DNA from: an uncultured Collinsella sp.
GTDB taxonomy: Bacteria; Actinomycetota; Coriobacteriia; Coriobacteriales; Coriobacteriaceae
DNA: 64,000 bases
Reading direction: 5' to 3'
Assembly (NCBI GenBank): GCA_900541125.1
Contig: UQIK01000004.1
Coordinates: 49,658 to 113,657, forward strand
A program made the position numbers and the translations under genes. Shown here one piece after another: positions 16,166 to 24,612 of the stretch (the first letter of the stretch is position 1; each line of letters starts with the position of its first letter). The notes under the pieces were generated by a model. It had not been told where the DNA came from, ran no database searches, and worked only from the letters and a program-made list of their open reading frames with translations.

Positions 16166-17356
16166 GTGCAATATCGCGTTGACCCCAAAAGCGGCAACCG
16201 TATCTCGGCGTTGGGGCTGGGCTGCATGAGGTTTCCCGGTGCGCCGGGACGCCCGGATGCGAAGACTGCCGACGCCATCATCTCCCGTGCGGTGGAGCAG
16301 GGGATTAACTACCTGGACACGGCCTATCTCTATCCCGGCAACGAGGCTTGTGTGGGTGCGTCGCTTGAGCGCCTGGGCTTGCGCGACCAGGTTTTGCTCG
16401 CAACCAAGCTGCCGCATGCTTCGTGCAAATGCGCGGAGGATTTCGACCGGTTCTTCGACGAGCAACTGCGCCGCCTGCGGACCGACCATATCGACTATTA
16501 CCTCATGCACAACATTACCTCGCCCGCCCAGTGGGAACGTGTGGTGGCGTTGGGCATCGAGGACTGGATCGCGCGTCAAAAGGCGGCGGGGCGCATTCGC
16601 CAGATTGGTTTTTCGTACCACGGCAGCGCGGCGGATTTCCTGACGATGCTCGATGCATATGAGTGGGACTTTTGCCAGATCCAGTACAATTACGCTGGAG
16701 AGCGATATCAGGCGGGAACAGCGGGGCTCATGGCCGCCGCCGAGCGAGGCCTCGCGGTGTTTGTGATGGAGCCACTGCTGGGCGGGCGTTTAGCGGGCAA
16801 GCTGCCGCCACGGGCCCGCGCTGTGCTCGATAGTGCCCGTGACCCGCATTTGCGCACTCCTGCCGCCTGGGGTCTTTCGTGGGTCTGGAATCATCCTCAG
16901 GTGACGATGCTGCTTTCGGGTATGACCGATATCGCGCAGGTGGATGAGAACGCGGTGTTGGCCGATCGGGCCCTGCCGGATTCGATGACTGCCAACCAGC
17001 TCGACACGATCGCGCACGTGCTGGATGAGTTTGAAAAATCGAATCGCGTGCCCTGCACGGGATGCGGCTACTGCATGCCATGTCCCAAGGGCATCAATAT
17101 TCCCGGCTGCTTTGCCGCCTACAACGCGAGCTATGCGCACAGCTGGTTTACGGGTCTATCGCAGTACTTTACGGCGAGCGCGGTGCGCACAAGCGAGGCC
17201 AAGCTGGTGAGCAATTGCGTCAAGTGCGGCAAATGCGCGCGCCACTGCCCACAGCATATCGATATCCCCGAGCGTCTCGATGACGTGCGCCGACGTTTCC
17301 AGCCTGGCCCCGTAACGGTCATGCTTAAAGTCTTCAGCAAAACTCGCTCCTCATGA
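16166..17356 (+). CDS. Aldo/keto reductase with C-terminal ferredoxin domain
   Basis: A 396-residue fusion of an aldo/keto reductase barrel (about residues 1-280) and a dicluster 4Fe-4S domain. The barrel keeps the catalytic set: DTAYLYPGNE (Asp and Tyr), ATKLPHA (Lys) and YYLMHNI (His). The C-terminus has CTGCGYCMPCPKG and CVKCGKCARHCPQH, two cluster-binding motifs. This type is common in anaerobes and may couple carbonyl reduction to ferredoxin. Starts with GTG after GGGAGGGGAGG. Substrate unknown. Confidence 0.9.
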   Translation: MQYRVDPKSGNRISALGLGCMRFPGAPGRPDAKTADAIISRAVEQGINYLDTAYLYPGNEACVGASLERLGLRDQVLLATKLPHASCKCAEDFDRFFDEQLRRLRTDHIDYYLMHNITSPAQWERVVALGIEDWIARQKAAGRIRQIGFSYHGSAADFLTMLDAYEWDFCQIQYNYAGERYQAGTAGLMAAAERGLAVFVMEPLLGGRLAGKLPPRARAVLDSARDPHLRTPAAWGLSWVWNHPQVTMLLSGMTDIAQVDENAVLADRALPDSMTANQLDTIAHVLDEFEKSNRVPCTGCGYCMPCPKGINIPGCFAAYNASYAHSWFTGLSQYFTASAVRTSEAKLVSNCVKCGKCARHCPQHIDIPERLDDVRRRFQPGPVTVMLKVFSKTRSS

Positions 17357-17359
17357 CCC

Positions 17360-17445
17360 TTTTATATCTTGTGATGGAATAGTCCCTGTTTGCGGCAGAA
17401 TAGGGCGATAGCAGGAACTTTTTTGCCGCAACTGATGGGAGGCTA
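17360..17445 (+). repeat. Repeated leader element, copy 1
   Basis: About 85 bases upstream of the Gfo/Idh/MocA gene closely match 18525-18610 upstream of nfo. Shared parts include CTTTTATA, TGGAATA, GTTTGCG, GAATAGGGC and a 3' CCGCAACTGATG ending at the ribosome site. An internal stem (AGTCCCTG with CAGGAACT) is kept although its bases differ from copy 2. Confidence 0.7.
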
Positions 17446-17447
17446 TC

Positions 17448-18467
17448 GTGGGCGACCGAGGCTTACGCAATGATTCGCGTGAGGTCCGTTGGGGCATTTT
17501 GGGCGCTGGGCACATCTCTCATCGATTTGCTTCGTCGCTCAAGAAGGTCGACGGGGCACGGCTGGTGGCTGCGGCCGGCCGCACTCCTGCACATGTCGAG
17601 GAATTTTGCCAAGCGTTTTCGATCGATGCTGCCCATGGCCATGCCTCGGTCGACGATAACGGCGATGCGGCTTATGACGCGCTGATTGCCGACCCCGATG
17701 TCGACGCAATCTACTTGGCTCTTCCGCATGGCATGCATACGCGTTGGGCCTGTCGCGCGCTGCGTGCCGGAAAGGCCGTGCTGTGCGAAAAGCCGGCCGT
17801 TTTGAGTGAGGAAGAGGCTCTCTCGATTGCCTCCACCTCTCGCGAGTGCGGCGTGCTGTTTATGGAGGCGATGAAGAATCGGTTTTGCCCGATGCGCACT
17901 CGCGTGAAGGACTTGTTTGCGTCGGGTGAGCTTGGCCGTATTGTCTCGATTGAAAGCGTGCAAAAGCTCGATTACGGCGAGTCTCCTTCGGGCTATCTGC
18001 TTGATCCGTTGCAGGGCGGCTGTCTATATGACATGGGCTGCTATGCGGTCGGTTGGTTTGAGGATTTGCTCGCGGGCGCTTGCGAGGTTTCGTCCCGTGA
18101 AGTTCGCTGGCGTGACGTATCGGGCGGTCGCGTCGATTGGGCCGACGAGATCCATATGAGCGTCGGCGGTATACCCATTCATATGGTGTGCGACGGCGAA
18201 GCAACATATGAAAGCCGCTTAACGATTGCCTGTGAGCGGGGCTCGTTGGAAATCGAGCGGCTCCATCGCCCCGAGCTCGCTCATGTGAAGTATTCCGACG
18301 GTCGAGTACTCGAAATCGATGCACCATTTGAAGTCGATGATTTTTACGGTGAGGCGTCGCATGCGACGCAGCTCATTCAGGCGGGGAAACTCGAAAGCCC
18401 CATCATGTGCCTAGCCGCCACACAGCGCTGTGCGCACATCATCGATGCGATTCGCTTGAAACTTTAG
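17448..18467 (+). CDS. Gfo/Idh/MocA-family oxidoreductase
   Basis: A 339-residue NAD(P)-dependent dehydrogenase of the same superfamily as the 8927-10033 gene. The Rossmann motif is WGILGAGHISHRFASSL, followed by DAIYLALPHGMHTRWACRALRAGK and the catalytic CEKPAVLSEEEA. The C-terminal domain has GGCLYDMGCYAVGW. Start is a GTG with GGGAGG five to six bases upstream. Trans-dihydrodiol or sugar dehydrogenases are the nearest types; the substrate cannot be fixed. Confidence 0.87.
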   Translation: MGDRGLRNDSREVRWGILGAGHISHRFASSLKKVDGARLVAAAGRTPAHVEEFCQAFSIDAAHGHASVDDNGDAAYDALIADPDVDAIYLALPHGMHTRWACRALRAGKAVLCEKPAVLSEEEALSIASTSRECGVLFMEAMKNRFCPMRTRVKDLFASGELGRIVSIESVQKLDYGESPSGYLLDPLQGGCLYDMGCYAVGWFEDLLAGACEVSSREVRWRDVSGGRVDWADEIHMSVGGIPIHMVCDGEATYESRLTIACERGSLEIERLHRPELAHVKYSDGRVLEIDAPFEVDDFYGEASHATQLIQAGKLESPIMCLAATQRCAHIIDAIRLKL

Positions 18468-18524
18468 GGCGTGGGGGCATGGCGCCAGCGCTTGGAATGC
18501 CTGGAGGCCTTTGCTCTTGATGCC

Positions 18525-18610
18525 CCTTTTATAACTTGCGGTGGAATACGGTCTGTTTGCGCCAAAATAAGGCACCAATAGACCGTATTTTTCCGCAACT
18601 GATGAGGAGG
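18525..18610 (+). repeat. Repeated leader element, copy 2
   Basis: Counterpart of the element at 17360-17445, here upstream of nfo. Its internal stem is ATACGGTCT with AGACCGTAT, different in sequence from copy 1 but in the same place, so the pairing rather than the bases is kept. It ends at the GAGGAGGG ribosome site. Confidence 0.7.
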
Positions 18611-18619
18611 GAGCTGGAG

Positions 18620-19486
18620 ATGCTGACGATCGGGTGCCATCTTTCGACGACGAAGGGCTATCGGGCAATGGGGGAGACAGCGTTGTCCATTGGCGCCAAT
18701 ACCTTTGCATTCTTTACGCGTAACCCGCGCGGCGGCAAGGCGAAAGACCTTGACATGGATGACGTGGCGGCCCTGCGCGAGCTTATGGAGCAAAACGACT
18801 TTGGCCCGCTCGTGGCTCATGCCCCGTATACCTATAACCCCTGCTCAGCCAAAGAGCGGGCGCGCGAGTTTGCCCTGGAGGCCATGGCAGAGGACCTGCG
18901 GCGCATGGAGGCGCTGCCCGGCAACTACTACAACTTCCATCCCGGTGCGCATGTGGGGCAGGGCTCCGACGCCGGCATTCAGATGATTGTCGACACCCTG
19001 TGCCAGGTGATGTTTGAGGGCCAGCAGACGACGGTGCTGCTCGAGACCATGGCCGGCAAGGGTACCGAGGTGGGCCGCAGCTTTGAGGAGCTGGCGTGCA
19101 TTATCGAGGGCGTTGCCGCCAAGTGCCCAGAGCTGTCCGATAAGCTGGGCGTTTGTTTGGACACCTGCCATGTGAGCGATGCCGGCTACGACATCATCCA
19201 TGATCTGGACGGCGTACTCGACGAGTTCGACCGCGTGGTGGGTATCGATCGCTTGCATGCCGTACACATCAACGATTCGAAGAACCCTTGTGGCGCCCAT
19301 AAAGATCGTCACGAGTGCATCGGCAAGGGATACCTTGGCAGCGAGGAATTTGGTGGCGGTATGCAGGCTATGCAGAATATTGTATCGAATGGCCACTTGC
19401 GTTCGCTGCCGTTTATTTTGGAGACTCCGAACGAACTTGCAGGTTATGCAGCTGAAATTAGACTATTAAGGTCATTGCAGCAGTAA
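18620..19486 (+). CDS. nfo: Endonuclease IV (AP endonuclease)
   Basis: It cleaves DNA at abasic sites in base-excision repair, using three zinc ions in a TIM barrel. The 288-residue protein has family landmarks: IGCHLSTTKGY, NTFAFFTRNPRG, NFHPGAHVGQG, LLETMAGKGTEVG, LGVCLDTCHVSDAGYDI, HAVHINDSKNPCGAHKDRHE. ATG at 18620 follows GGAGGGAGCTGGAG; an earlier in-frame ATG at 18536 falls inside the repeated leader element. Confidence 0.94.
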   Translation: MLTIGCHLSTTKGYRAMGETALSIGANTFAFFTRNPRGGKAKDLDMDDVAALRELMEQNDFGPLVAHAPYTYNPCSAKERAREFALEAMAEDLRRMEALPGNYYNFHPGAHVGQGSDAGIQMIVDTLCQVMFEGQQTTVLLETMAGKGTEVGRSFEELACIIEGVAAKCPELSDKLGVCLDTCHVSDAGYDIIHDLDGVLDEFDRVVGIDRLHAVHINDSKNPCGAHKDRHECIGKGYLGSEEFGGGMQAMQNIVSNGHLRSLPFILETPNELAGYAAEIRLLRSLQQ

Positions 19487-19633
19487 TGACTGTCACAAAG
19501 TAGAGTATTCCATTCACGTTATGGGTTTGTTTCAATCAGTTTTCTCATTGCAGATTCGTAATTCCGGGTGCATAATAGCCAACAGTTTTTGCAGACCTCT
19601 GAATCAAACGAGGTCACCGGAAGGAGACTGATT

Positions 19634-20494
19634 ATGAAGCTGAAGAAGCTTGGCGCATTTGCCGCCACGGGTGCTATGGCACTCGCCCTTGCTCTGACGG
19701 GCTGCGGTTCGTCCAACGCCACCTCTGGTTCTGATGCCGGTTCCAGCAGCTCTGACGACGCTAAGGTCGAGAAGGTCGACGGCTCCAAGGAGTACGCGCT
19801 CGTCAAGGACGGCACGCTGACCGTCGGCACCTCTGCCGAGTACGCGCCGTTTGAGTACAAGGATGACAACGGCGACTACCAGGGCTTTGACCTTGAGCTC
19901 ATCAAGGCTATCGGTGACAAGCTGGGTCTGGATGTCGAGTACGTCAACAATGACTTTGACACGCTGGTTCCGGGCGTCGCTTCGGGCGCCAAGTATGACG
20001 TTTCCATCGCGGCTATCACCGACACGCCCGAGCGTGAGAAGGAAGTCACTTTCTCTGATTCCTACTACATGGACGATCAGGCTATCGTGACCAAGGTCGA
20101 TAACACCGACATCACGGCCGACAACTACAGCGAGAAGCTCAACAACGCCGACGCTACCATCATCGTCCAGTCTGGCTCGACCGCCGAGGCCTTTGCCCAG
20201 GAGAACTTCCCCAAGGCCAAGATCGTCCCCTACAAGGACGCCACCGAGTGCTTCAGCGCCCTGCAGTCCGATAAGGGCGACGCCGTAGTCACCAACCGCT
20301 CCGTTGCGAGCCAGCTGACCGCCGAGCAGTTCAACACCTGCCAGACCATCAAGCAGATCAGCACCGGCGAGGAGTACGCCATCGCCATCAACCAGGGCAA
20401 CACCAAGCTCAAGGACGACATCAACCAGGCTATCAAGGACCTGACCGACGACGGTACCGTCGACGCCCTCATGGCTAAGTACAATATCAAGTAA
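19634..20494 (+). CDS. Polar amino acid ABC transporter, substrate-binding lipoprotein
   Basis: A 286-residue extracytoplasmic binding protein. It has a lipoprotein signal (MKLKKLGAFAATGAMALALALTGC-type, cysteine at residue 24), a Ser/Asp-rich linker, then a family 3 domain with the signature TVGTSAEYAPFEYKDDNGDYQGFDLELI. It precedes the permease and ATPase genes, so it forms an importer for one or a few polar amino acids. ATG at 19634 has AAGGAG upstream. The exact ligand is unknown. Confidence 0.93.
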   Translation: MKLKKLGAFAATGAMALALALTGCGSSNATSGSDAGSSSSDDAKVEKVDGSKEYALVKDGTLTVGTSAEYAPFEYKDDNGDYQGFDLELIKAIGDKLGLDVEYVNNDFDTLVPGVASGAKYDVSIAAITDTPEREKEVTFSDSYYMDDQAIVTKVDNTDITADNYSEKLNNADATIIVQSGSTAEAFAQENFPKAKIVPYKDATECFSALQSDKGDAVVTNRSVASQLTAEQFNTCQTIKQISTGEEYAIAINQGNTKLKDDINQAIKDLTDDGTVDALMAKYNIK

Positions 20495-20516
20495 AATAAC
20501 TACTTGATTGCGCGCG

Positions 20517-20548
20517 GGCCCTTTCCGTTTTGGCGGAAAGGGCCTTTG
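20517..20548 (+). terminator. Intra-operon terminator after the binding-protein gene
   Basis: GGCCCTTTCCG (20517-20527) pairs with CGGAAAGGGCC (20534-20544), followed by TTTG. Partial termination here would give more binding protein than permease, as is common in ABC importers. Confidence 0.8.
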
Positions 20549-20612
20549 CGCTTCTCTTGACGGAGAGCGTTTCCGTCTCGTTTTGCCGGCAACTTCTACG
20601 ATAGGAGCCACC

Positions 20613-21974
20613 TTGTCTCGACTGAACAAAGGGGCCGCGGAGCAGCGTTTTCCACTGCCCTCGATGCTCCAAAAGCTGGCCTGTGCCCTGGCTGTGGCGC
20701 TCGCCCTGGTATGCGCGGGGGCCTGCGTGCCCACGACCGCCCAGGCGCTTGAGACCGCAAAGATTACCGCCCGACCCAATACCGGTTCGGGTAGCGATGT
20801 GGTCGGCGGCACCGAGACGCGCATCACTTGGGAAGTTCAGGCCGATGCCGACGAGGAGCTGAGCGGTCTTTCGCTGACGTTTGTCGACGGCACGACGTTT
20901 GGTACCGATGACACGCGATTGACGATGCTCTCGGGCGAGGACCTCATGGATCGTACGCCCATGAAGCCCACGTGCAAGGCTGACGGCCAGACGCTCAAGA
21001 TTGACTTTGGCGAGACGGCGCCTGCCGGCGGCTATTTCCGCGTCGAGGTTTACGGTGTGACGTTTCCCGTCGAGGGCGGCGATGAGGCCTTTAGCGGCAC
21101 CTATACGCTCGCCGACGGTTCGACCAAGAAGATCTCCAAGATTCCGTCGGTGGAGATCAAGGGCGTGACGGCCTTCGATAACTTCCTGGCCGACCTTAAG
21201 GAGCAGCCGTGGGTCGAGGCGTGGAACTCCAATATGTTCCTGCGCCTGTTCCTGAACCCGGTCATTTTGGTCCAGAGCCTGCCGATCGTCTTCAAGGGCT
21301 TCCTTATGTCGCTTTCGATCGTGCTCGTGGCGTTTCCGCTGGCAATTCCCTTTGGCTTTGCCCTGTCGCTTATGCGCATCTCCAAGTCGCGCATCCTGCG
21401 CTGCCTCGCCGGCATCTACGTGAATATCATTCGCGGTACGCCGGCGTTCCTGCAGATCTATATCGCGTTCTTCGGTCTGCCGTTGGCCGGCGTCAAGGTG
21501 GACGACTATGTTTTGGGCGTTATCGTCATGGCCATGAACTCGTCTGCGTACCTGTGCGAGATCTTCCGTGCCGGTATTCAATCGATCCCCAAGGGCCAAA
21601 ACGAGGCTGCTCGCTCTCTGGGCATGAATGCCTTCCAGACGCTGCTCTACGTTATGATTCCGCAGACGTTCCGCAATGTTTTGCCTACGCTGACCAGCGA
21701 GTTTATCTTGCTTTACAAGGATACGTCGCTGCTTGCCGCCGTGGGTGTGGTCGAAATCGTCATGAACGCCCGTACCATCGTGGCCACGACGGGCTCCATT
21801 ACACCGTACGTGGTTGCCGCCCTGTTCTATCTGGTCATCACCCTGCCGCTCGCTCGCTTGGTGAGCGGTCTTGAGGCGAGGCTTTTGGGTACGACCGAGA
21901 CCAAGAAGAAGCGTCCCGCCAAGAGCGCCGGACAGGTTGTCGCGACGCCTGCCGATCACATCGCCGGTCTGTAA
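20613..21974 (+). CDS. Amino acid ABC transporter permease with exported N-terminal domain
   Basis: A 453-residue membrane component. The C-terminal about 240 residues are a His/Glu/Gln-type permease with several helices and the ATPase-contact loop (EIFRAGIQSIPKGQNEAARSLGM). Unusually, the N-terminus has a signal-like helix (LACALAVALALVCAGACV) and then about 150 residues predicted outside the membrane, ending near VEIKGVTAFDNFLADL. Start is a TTG preceded by TAGGAG; longer frames overlap the terminator. The ATPase gene follows 12 bases on. Confidence 0.9.
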   Translation: MSRLNKGAAEQRFPLPSMLQKLACALAVALALVCAGACVPTTAQALETAKITARPNTGSGSDVVGGTETRITWEVQADADEELSGLSLTFVDGTTFGTDDTRLTMLSGEDLMDRTPMKPTCKADGQTLKIDFGETAPAGGYFRVEVYGVTFPVEGGDEAFSGTYTLADGSTKKISKIPSVEIKGVTAFDNFLADLKEQPWVEAWNSNMFLRLFLNPVILVQSLPIVFKGFLMSLSIVLVAFPLAIPFGFALSLMRISKSRILRCLAGIYVNIIRGTPAFLQIYIAFFGLPLAGVKVDDYVLGVIVMAMNSSAYLCEIFRAGIQSIPKGQNEAARSLGMNAFQTLLYVMIPQTFRNVLPTLTSEFILLYKDTSLLAAVGVVEIVMNARTIVATTGSITPYVVAALFYLVITLPLARLVSGLEARLLGTTETKKKRPAKSAGQVVATPADHIAGL

Positions 21975-21986
21975 GGAGGTCCTATC

Positions 21987-22739
21987 ATGAGCGAAACCAA
22001 TAACTCGAACGAGGTCGTCGTCAGCATTAAGAACCTCCAGAAGGCCTTTGGCGATAACGTGGTCCTGCGCGATATCGATCTGGATGTGCATAAGGGCGAG
22101 GTCGTCGTAGTTCTGGGTCCTTCGGGCTCGGGCAAGTCGACGATGCTTCGCTGCATCAATCGTCTGGAGCATCCTACGAGTGGTTCGATTGTCGTCGAGG
22201 GCGTGGATGTGTGCGCCAAGGGCGTTGACCTCAATAAGGTGCGTACGCACTTGGGCATGGTGTTTCAGCAGTTCAACCTGTTCCCGCACCTGTCGGTCAA
22301 AAAGAACGTCATGCTTGCGCAGCAAAAGGTGCTCAAGCGCAGCAAGGAAGAGGCCGAGAAGATCGCCGTCGAGGAGCTGACCAAGGTCGGTCTTGCCGAG
22401 CGTATCGACTTTATGCCGAGCCAGCTCTCGGGCGGCCAGCAGCAGCGCGTTGCCATCGCCCGCGCCCTGTCGATGAACCCTCACGTTATGCTCTTTGACG
22501 AGGCCACGTCGGCGCTCGATCCCGAGCTGGTTCGCGACGTTCTGGGTGTCATGCGCGACCTGGCACGCGATGGCATGACCATGATCGTCGTGACGCACGA
22601 GATGGGCTTTGCCCGCGACGTCGCCGACCGCGTCGTCTTTATGGACGGCGGCGTCATTGTGGAAGAGGGTACGCCGAGCGAGGTCTTCGACCACCCCAAG
22701 AGCGAGCGCACCAAGGCGTTCTTGGGCAATATCTCGTAG
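21987..22739 (+). CDS. Polar amino acid ABC transporter ATP-binding protein
   Basis: A 250-residue ATPase of the GlnQ/HisP type. Walker A is LGPSGSGKST, the signature is LSGGQQQRVAIARAL and Walker B is VMLFDEATSALDPE, with the downstream H-loop VVTHEMGF. A GGAGG ribosome site lies just after the permease stop. It powers the importer formed by the two preceding genes. Confidence 0.95.
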   Translation: MSETNNSNEVVVSIKNLQKAFGDNVVLRDIDLDVHKGEVVVVLGPSGSGKSTMLRCINRLEHPTSGSIVVEGVDVCAKGVDLNKVRTHLGMVFQQFNLFPHLSVKKNVMLAQQKVLKRSKEEAEKIAVEELTKVGLAERIDFMPSQLSGGQQQRVAIARALSMNPHVMLFDEATSALDPELVRDVLGVMRDLARDGMTMIVVTHEMGFARDVADRVVFMDGGVIVEEGTPSEVFDHPKSERTKAFLGNIS

Positions 22740-22762
22740 CCGGTTGATGTAACTGCCGTTAT

Positions 22763-22804
22763 AAAAGAGCGGGGGCTGGACTTGAATCCAGCCCCCGCTC
22801 TTTT
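22763..22804. terminator. Bidirectional terminator after the ABC operon
   Basis: A perfect 18-bp stem, 22763-22780 with 22787-22804, has A-rich 5' and T-rich 3' ends and a 6-base loop. It serves the ABC operon and the convergent flavodoxin gene. Confidence 0.92.
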
Positions 22805-22856
22805 GTAGGGATAAGGATGCGCTTTGATGCAGACTCTTTTGGAGGTCCTGGGTTCG

Positions 22857-23276
22857 TTACGCGAGCTCGGCTCCGAGGGCCTTGCAAGCGGTCTCGCCCT
22901 CATCGTCGGGCGCATCGTAGCAAATGACGGAATCGACGACATTGACGCCCGCCTCGTCGGCATCGGCCTTCCAGTTGTCCATCCACTCGCCCTCGGCCCA
23001 CGAATAAGAGCCAAAGAGGACGACCTTCTTATCGCCGAGGGTCTCCTTGACCTCGTCCCACATAGGCTGGAACTCGTCATACTCAAGCTCCTCGGAACCC
23101 ATGGCGGGGCAGCCGAAGGCAATGGCGTCATAGTTGGCGGCCTTGTCTGCGGAGAAGTCGGCGCAGGAGATGACCTCTGCCTCGGCGCCGGCACCGGTTG
23201 CACCCTCGGCAACGAAGTTTGCCATGGCCTCGGTGTTGCCTGTACCGCTCCAGTAGACGACGGCGATCTTGCTCAT
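22857..23276 (-). CDS. Flavodoxin
   Basis: A 139-residue FMN-binding electron carrier. It has the N-terminal phosphate loop VYWSGTGNTEAMA, the GCPAMGSEELE loop and a FGSYSWAEGEWMD segment that packs the flavin. Length is that of a short-chain flavodoxin. Start chosen at 23276 with AAAGGA upstream. Together with the DUF3793 gene just upstream it forms a pair often found in anaerobes; it could replace ferredoxin when iron is low. Confidence 0.93.
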   Translation of the reverse strand: MSKIAVVYWSGTGNTEAMANFVAEGATGAGAEAEVISCADFSADKAANYDAIAFGCPAMGSEELEYDEFQPMWDEVKETLGDKKVVLFGSYSWAEGEWMDNWKADADEAGVNVVDSVICYDAPDDEGETACKALGAELA

Positions 23277-23322
23277 ATGTTTTCCTTTCGGTTGTGCGGC
23301 GTGCGGCCGCGTCTTGTATGCT

Positions 23323-24027
23323 CTATCGGGTTGCCTGGACAAGTTGTCCCAGGGTGCAGCCCTGTTGATAGATGTAGGTAAGGTATTGCGTGCATGCGCG
23401 ATAGGAATCGAAGGTCGTGAGCGCCTGCTCAACGTTTGTGTATACCTTCCATGCGCCAAAGACCTTATAGTTTTCGCCGTGCTGGACGATAAACTGATGG
23501 ACATCTTCGTAGGGATAGCCCAAAAAATAGCCAATTTCGTGGGGGAACTCGCATATGCACCCCGTATCGCAGTGCCTATTTCGCGCGAGTGCGCAGACGC
23601 TGCCGTCATAGGCGCTTTCTGCGGCATTGCTGCTTGCCAGCGTGATGCGCGCGGCGAGATGCACCAGGGATGCGGGCAGGTTGTGGACATCGTAACCTTC
23701 GGCGGCTAGCGCCGTCGTGGCACGGGGGTCGGAGAGGTATCGCATGAGGTCCGCAGGGCGATACACATAGATGAGCGCTCCGCAGGGGCGCCAGACCAAA
23801 ACGCTCATATGGATTCCGAGTGGCTGGAGCTCGCGGTTGCATTGGGCCATGACGGCGAGCAGGCGAGAGCGTCGCTCTTCGATATGGGCGGCGCCGGGTT
23901 TTCCGTTTTGGTTGGCGTAGACGCCGGGATAGGTAAAGAGCGAAGCCGGCTTGATACCCGCGAGCGTAGGGGAGCAGTTGCGCACGACAGCCGTTTGGTA
24001 TGTTGGGATGTCAATGGTTCGAGTCAC
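23323..24027 (-). CDS. DUF3793 family protein
   Basis: A 234-residue protein of the DUF3793 family, recognised by the segment FPHEIGYFLGYPYEDVHQFI followed by ENYKVFGAWKVY and the C-terminal TFDSYRACTQYL. It has several cysteines (CDTGCIC) in the middle. The function is not established; the family commonly neighbours flavodoxin genes in anaerobic gut bacteria, as here. A sequence resembling part of an iron-regulator box lies just upstream. Confidence 0.85.
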   Translation of the reverse strand: MTRTIDIPTYQTAVVRNCSPTLAGIKPASLFTYPGVYANQNGKPGAAHIEERRSRLLAVMAQCNRELQPLGIHMSVLVWRPCGALIYVYRPADLMRYLSDPRATTALAAEGYDVHNLPASLVHLAARITLASSNAAESAYDGSVCALARNRHCDTGCICEFPHEIGYFLGYPYEDVHQFIVQHGENYKVFGAWKVYTNVEQALTTFDSYRACTQYLTYIYQQGCTLGQLVQATR

Positions 24028-24155
24028 GATGCTCCTTTCGGGTCCTCAGTTGTTAGCCTAGGAAAACTTATACACGAAAGTAAGCCATGGTCAACAAAAA
24101 AGTTTGAAGAGGGAAACTAATTGACCGAACGGACACGATTTTGGGTTAAGATGGG

Positions 24156-24174
24156 GACACCCCATGGGGGTATC
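24156..24174 (+). promoter_or_regulatory. CsoR-type copper operator
   Basis: The palindrome GACACCCCATGGGGGTATC closely resembles CsoR operators such as the ATACCC-N-GGGGGTAT type of Bacillus copZA. It sits between a possible promoter (TTGACC at 24121 with a -10 near 24145) and the HMA gene, as expected for copper-induced derepression. No CsoR gene is in the window. Confidence 0.6.
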
Positions 24175-24202
24175 TAGATAGTGCTACTTGAAAGGGGAAC
24201 GC

Positions 24203-24586
24203 ATGAGCGACTTGCTCAACCCTGCGAATCTCATCGTGTTGGCCGTCATTGCCGTCGGCATGTTTTTTGGACTGCGTCGCATTGTCGCTTCGACACACGG
24301 AAAGAGCTGCTGCAGCGATGGCACGAGCGGTAAGAAGGCCAAGAAGGTAGTGGTTGCGGATACCGATCCGTCCCACTACCCCTATAGCGATGAGCTGCTC
24401 ATCGGCGGCATGAGCTGTGACGGCTGCGCTCAGAACGTAGCCAATGCCCTCAATGCGCTGGATGGCGTGTGGGCAACGGTGACGTATGCGGACCACACAG
24501 CGCGCGTGCGCTCCAAGCGGCCGATCGATCGCGGTGTCCTTGAGGCTGCCGTGAGAGATGCGGGTTACTACGTCATGACGCTGTAG
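24203..24586 (+). CDS. Membrane-anchored heavy-metal-associated (HMA) domain protein
   Basis: A 127-residue protein with one N-terminal transmembrane helix (about residues 8-25), a SCCSDG cysteine cluster, and a C-terminal HMA domain with the metal-binding GMSCDGCAQNV motif. HMA domains bind Cu(I) or similar ions. Start at 24203 with a GAAAGGGG ribosome site. The CsoR-like operator just upstream points to copper. No P-type ATPase gene is nearby in the window. Confidence 0.85.
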   Translation: MSDLLNPANLIVLAVIAVGMFFGLRRIVASTHGKSCCSDGTSGKKAKKVVVADTDPSHYPYSDELLIGGMSCDGCAQNVANALNALDGVWATVTYADHTARVRSKRPIDRGVLEAAVRDAGYYVMTL

Positions 24587-24612
24587 GCCTTGCCTTGGAT
24601 GCGCGTCCTTGT

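Noticed and set aside
20487..22694. 735-codon minus-strand frame opposite the ABC genes
   Set aside because: Arg/His/Gly-rich antisense frame over clear permease and ATPase genes; not a real protein.
23277..23690. N-terminal extension of the flavodoxin frame
   Set aside because: It overlaps the DUF3793 gene out of frame; the flavodoxin fold begins at 23276 with a ribosome site.
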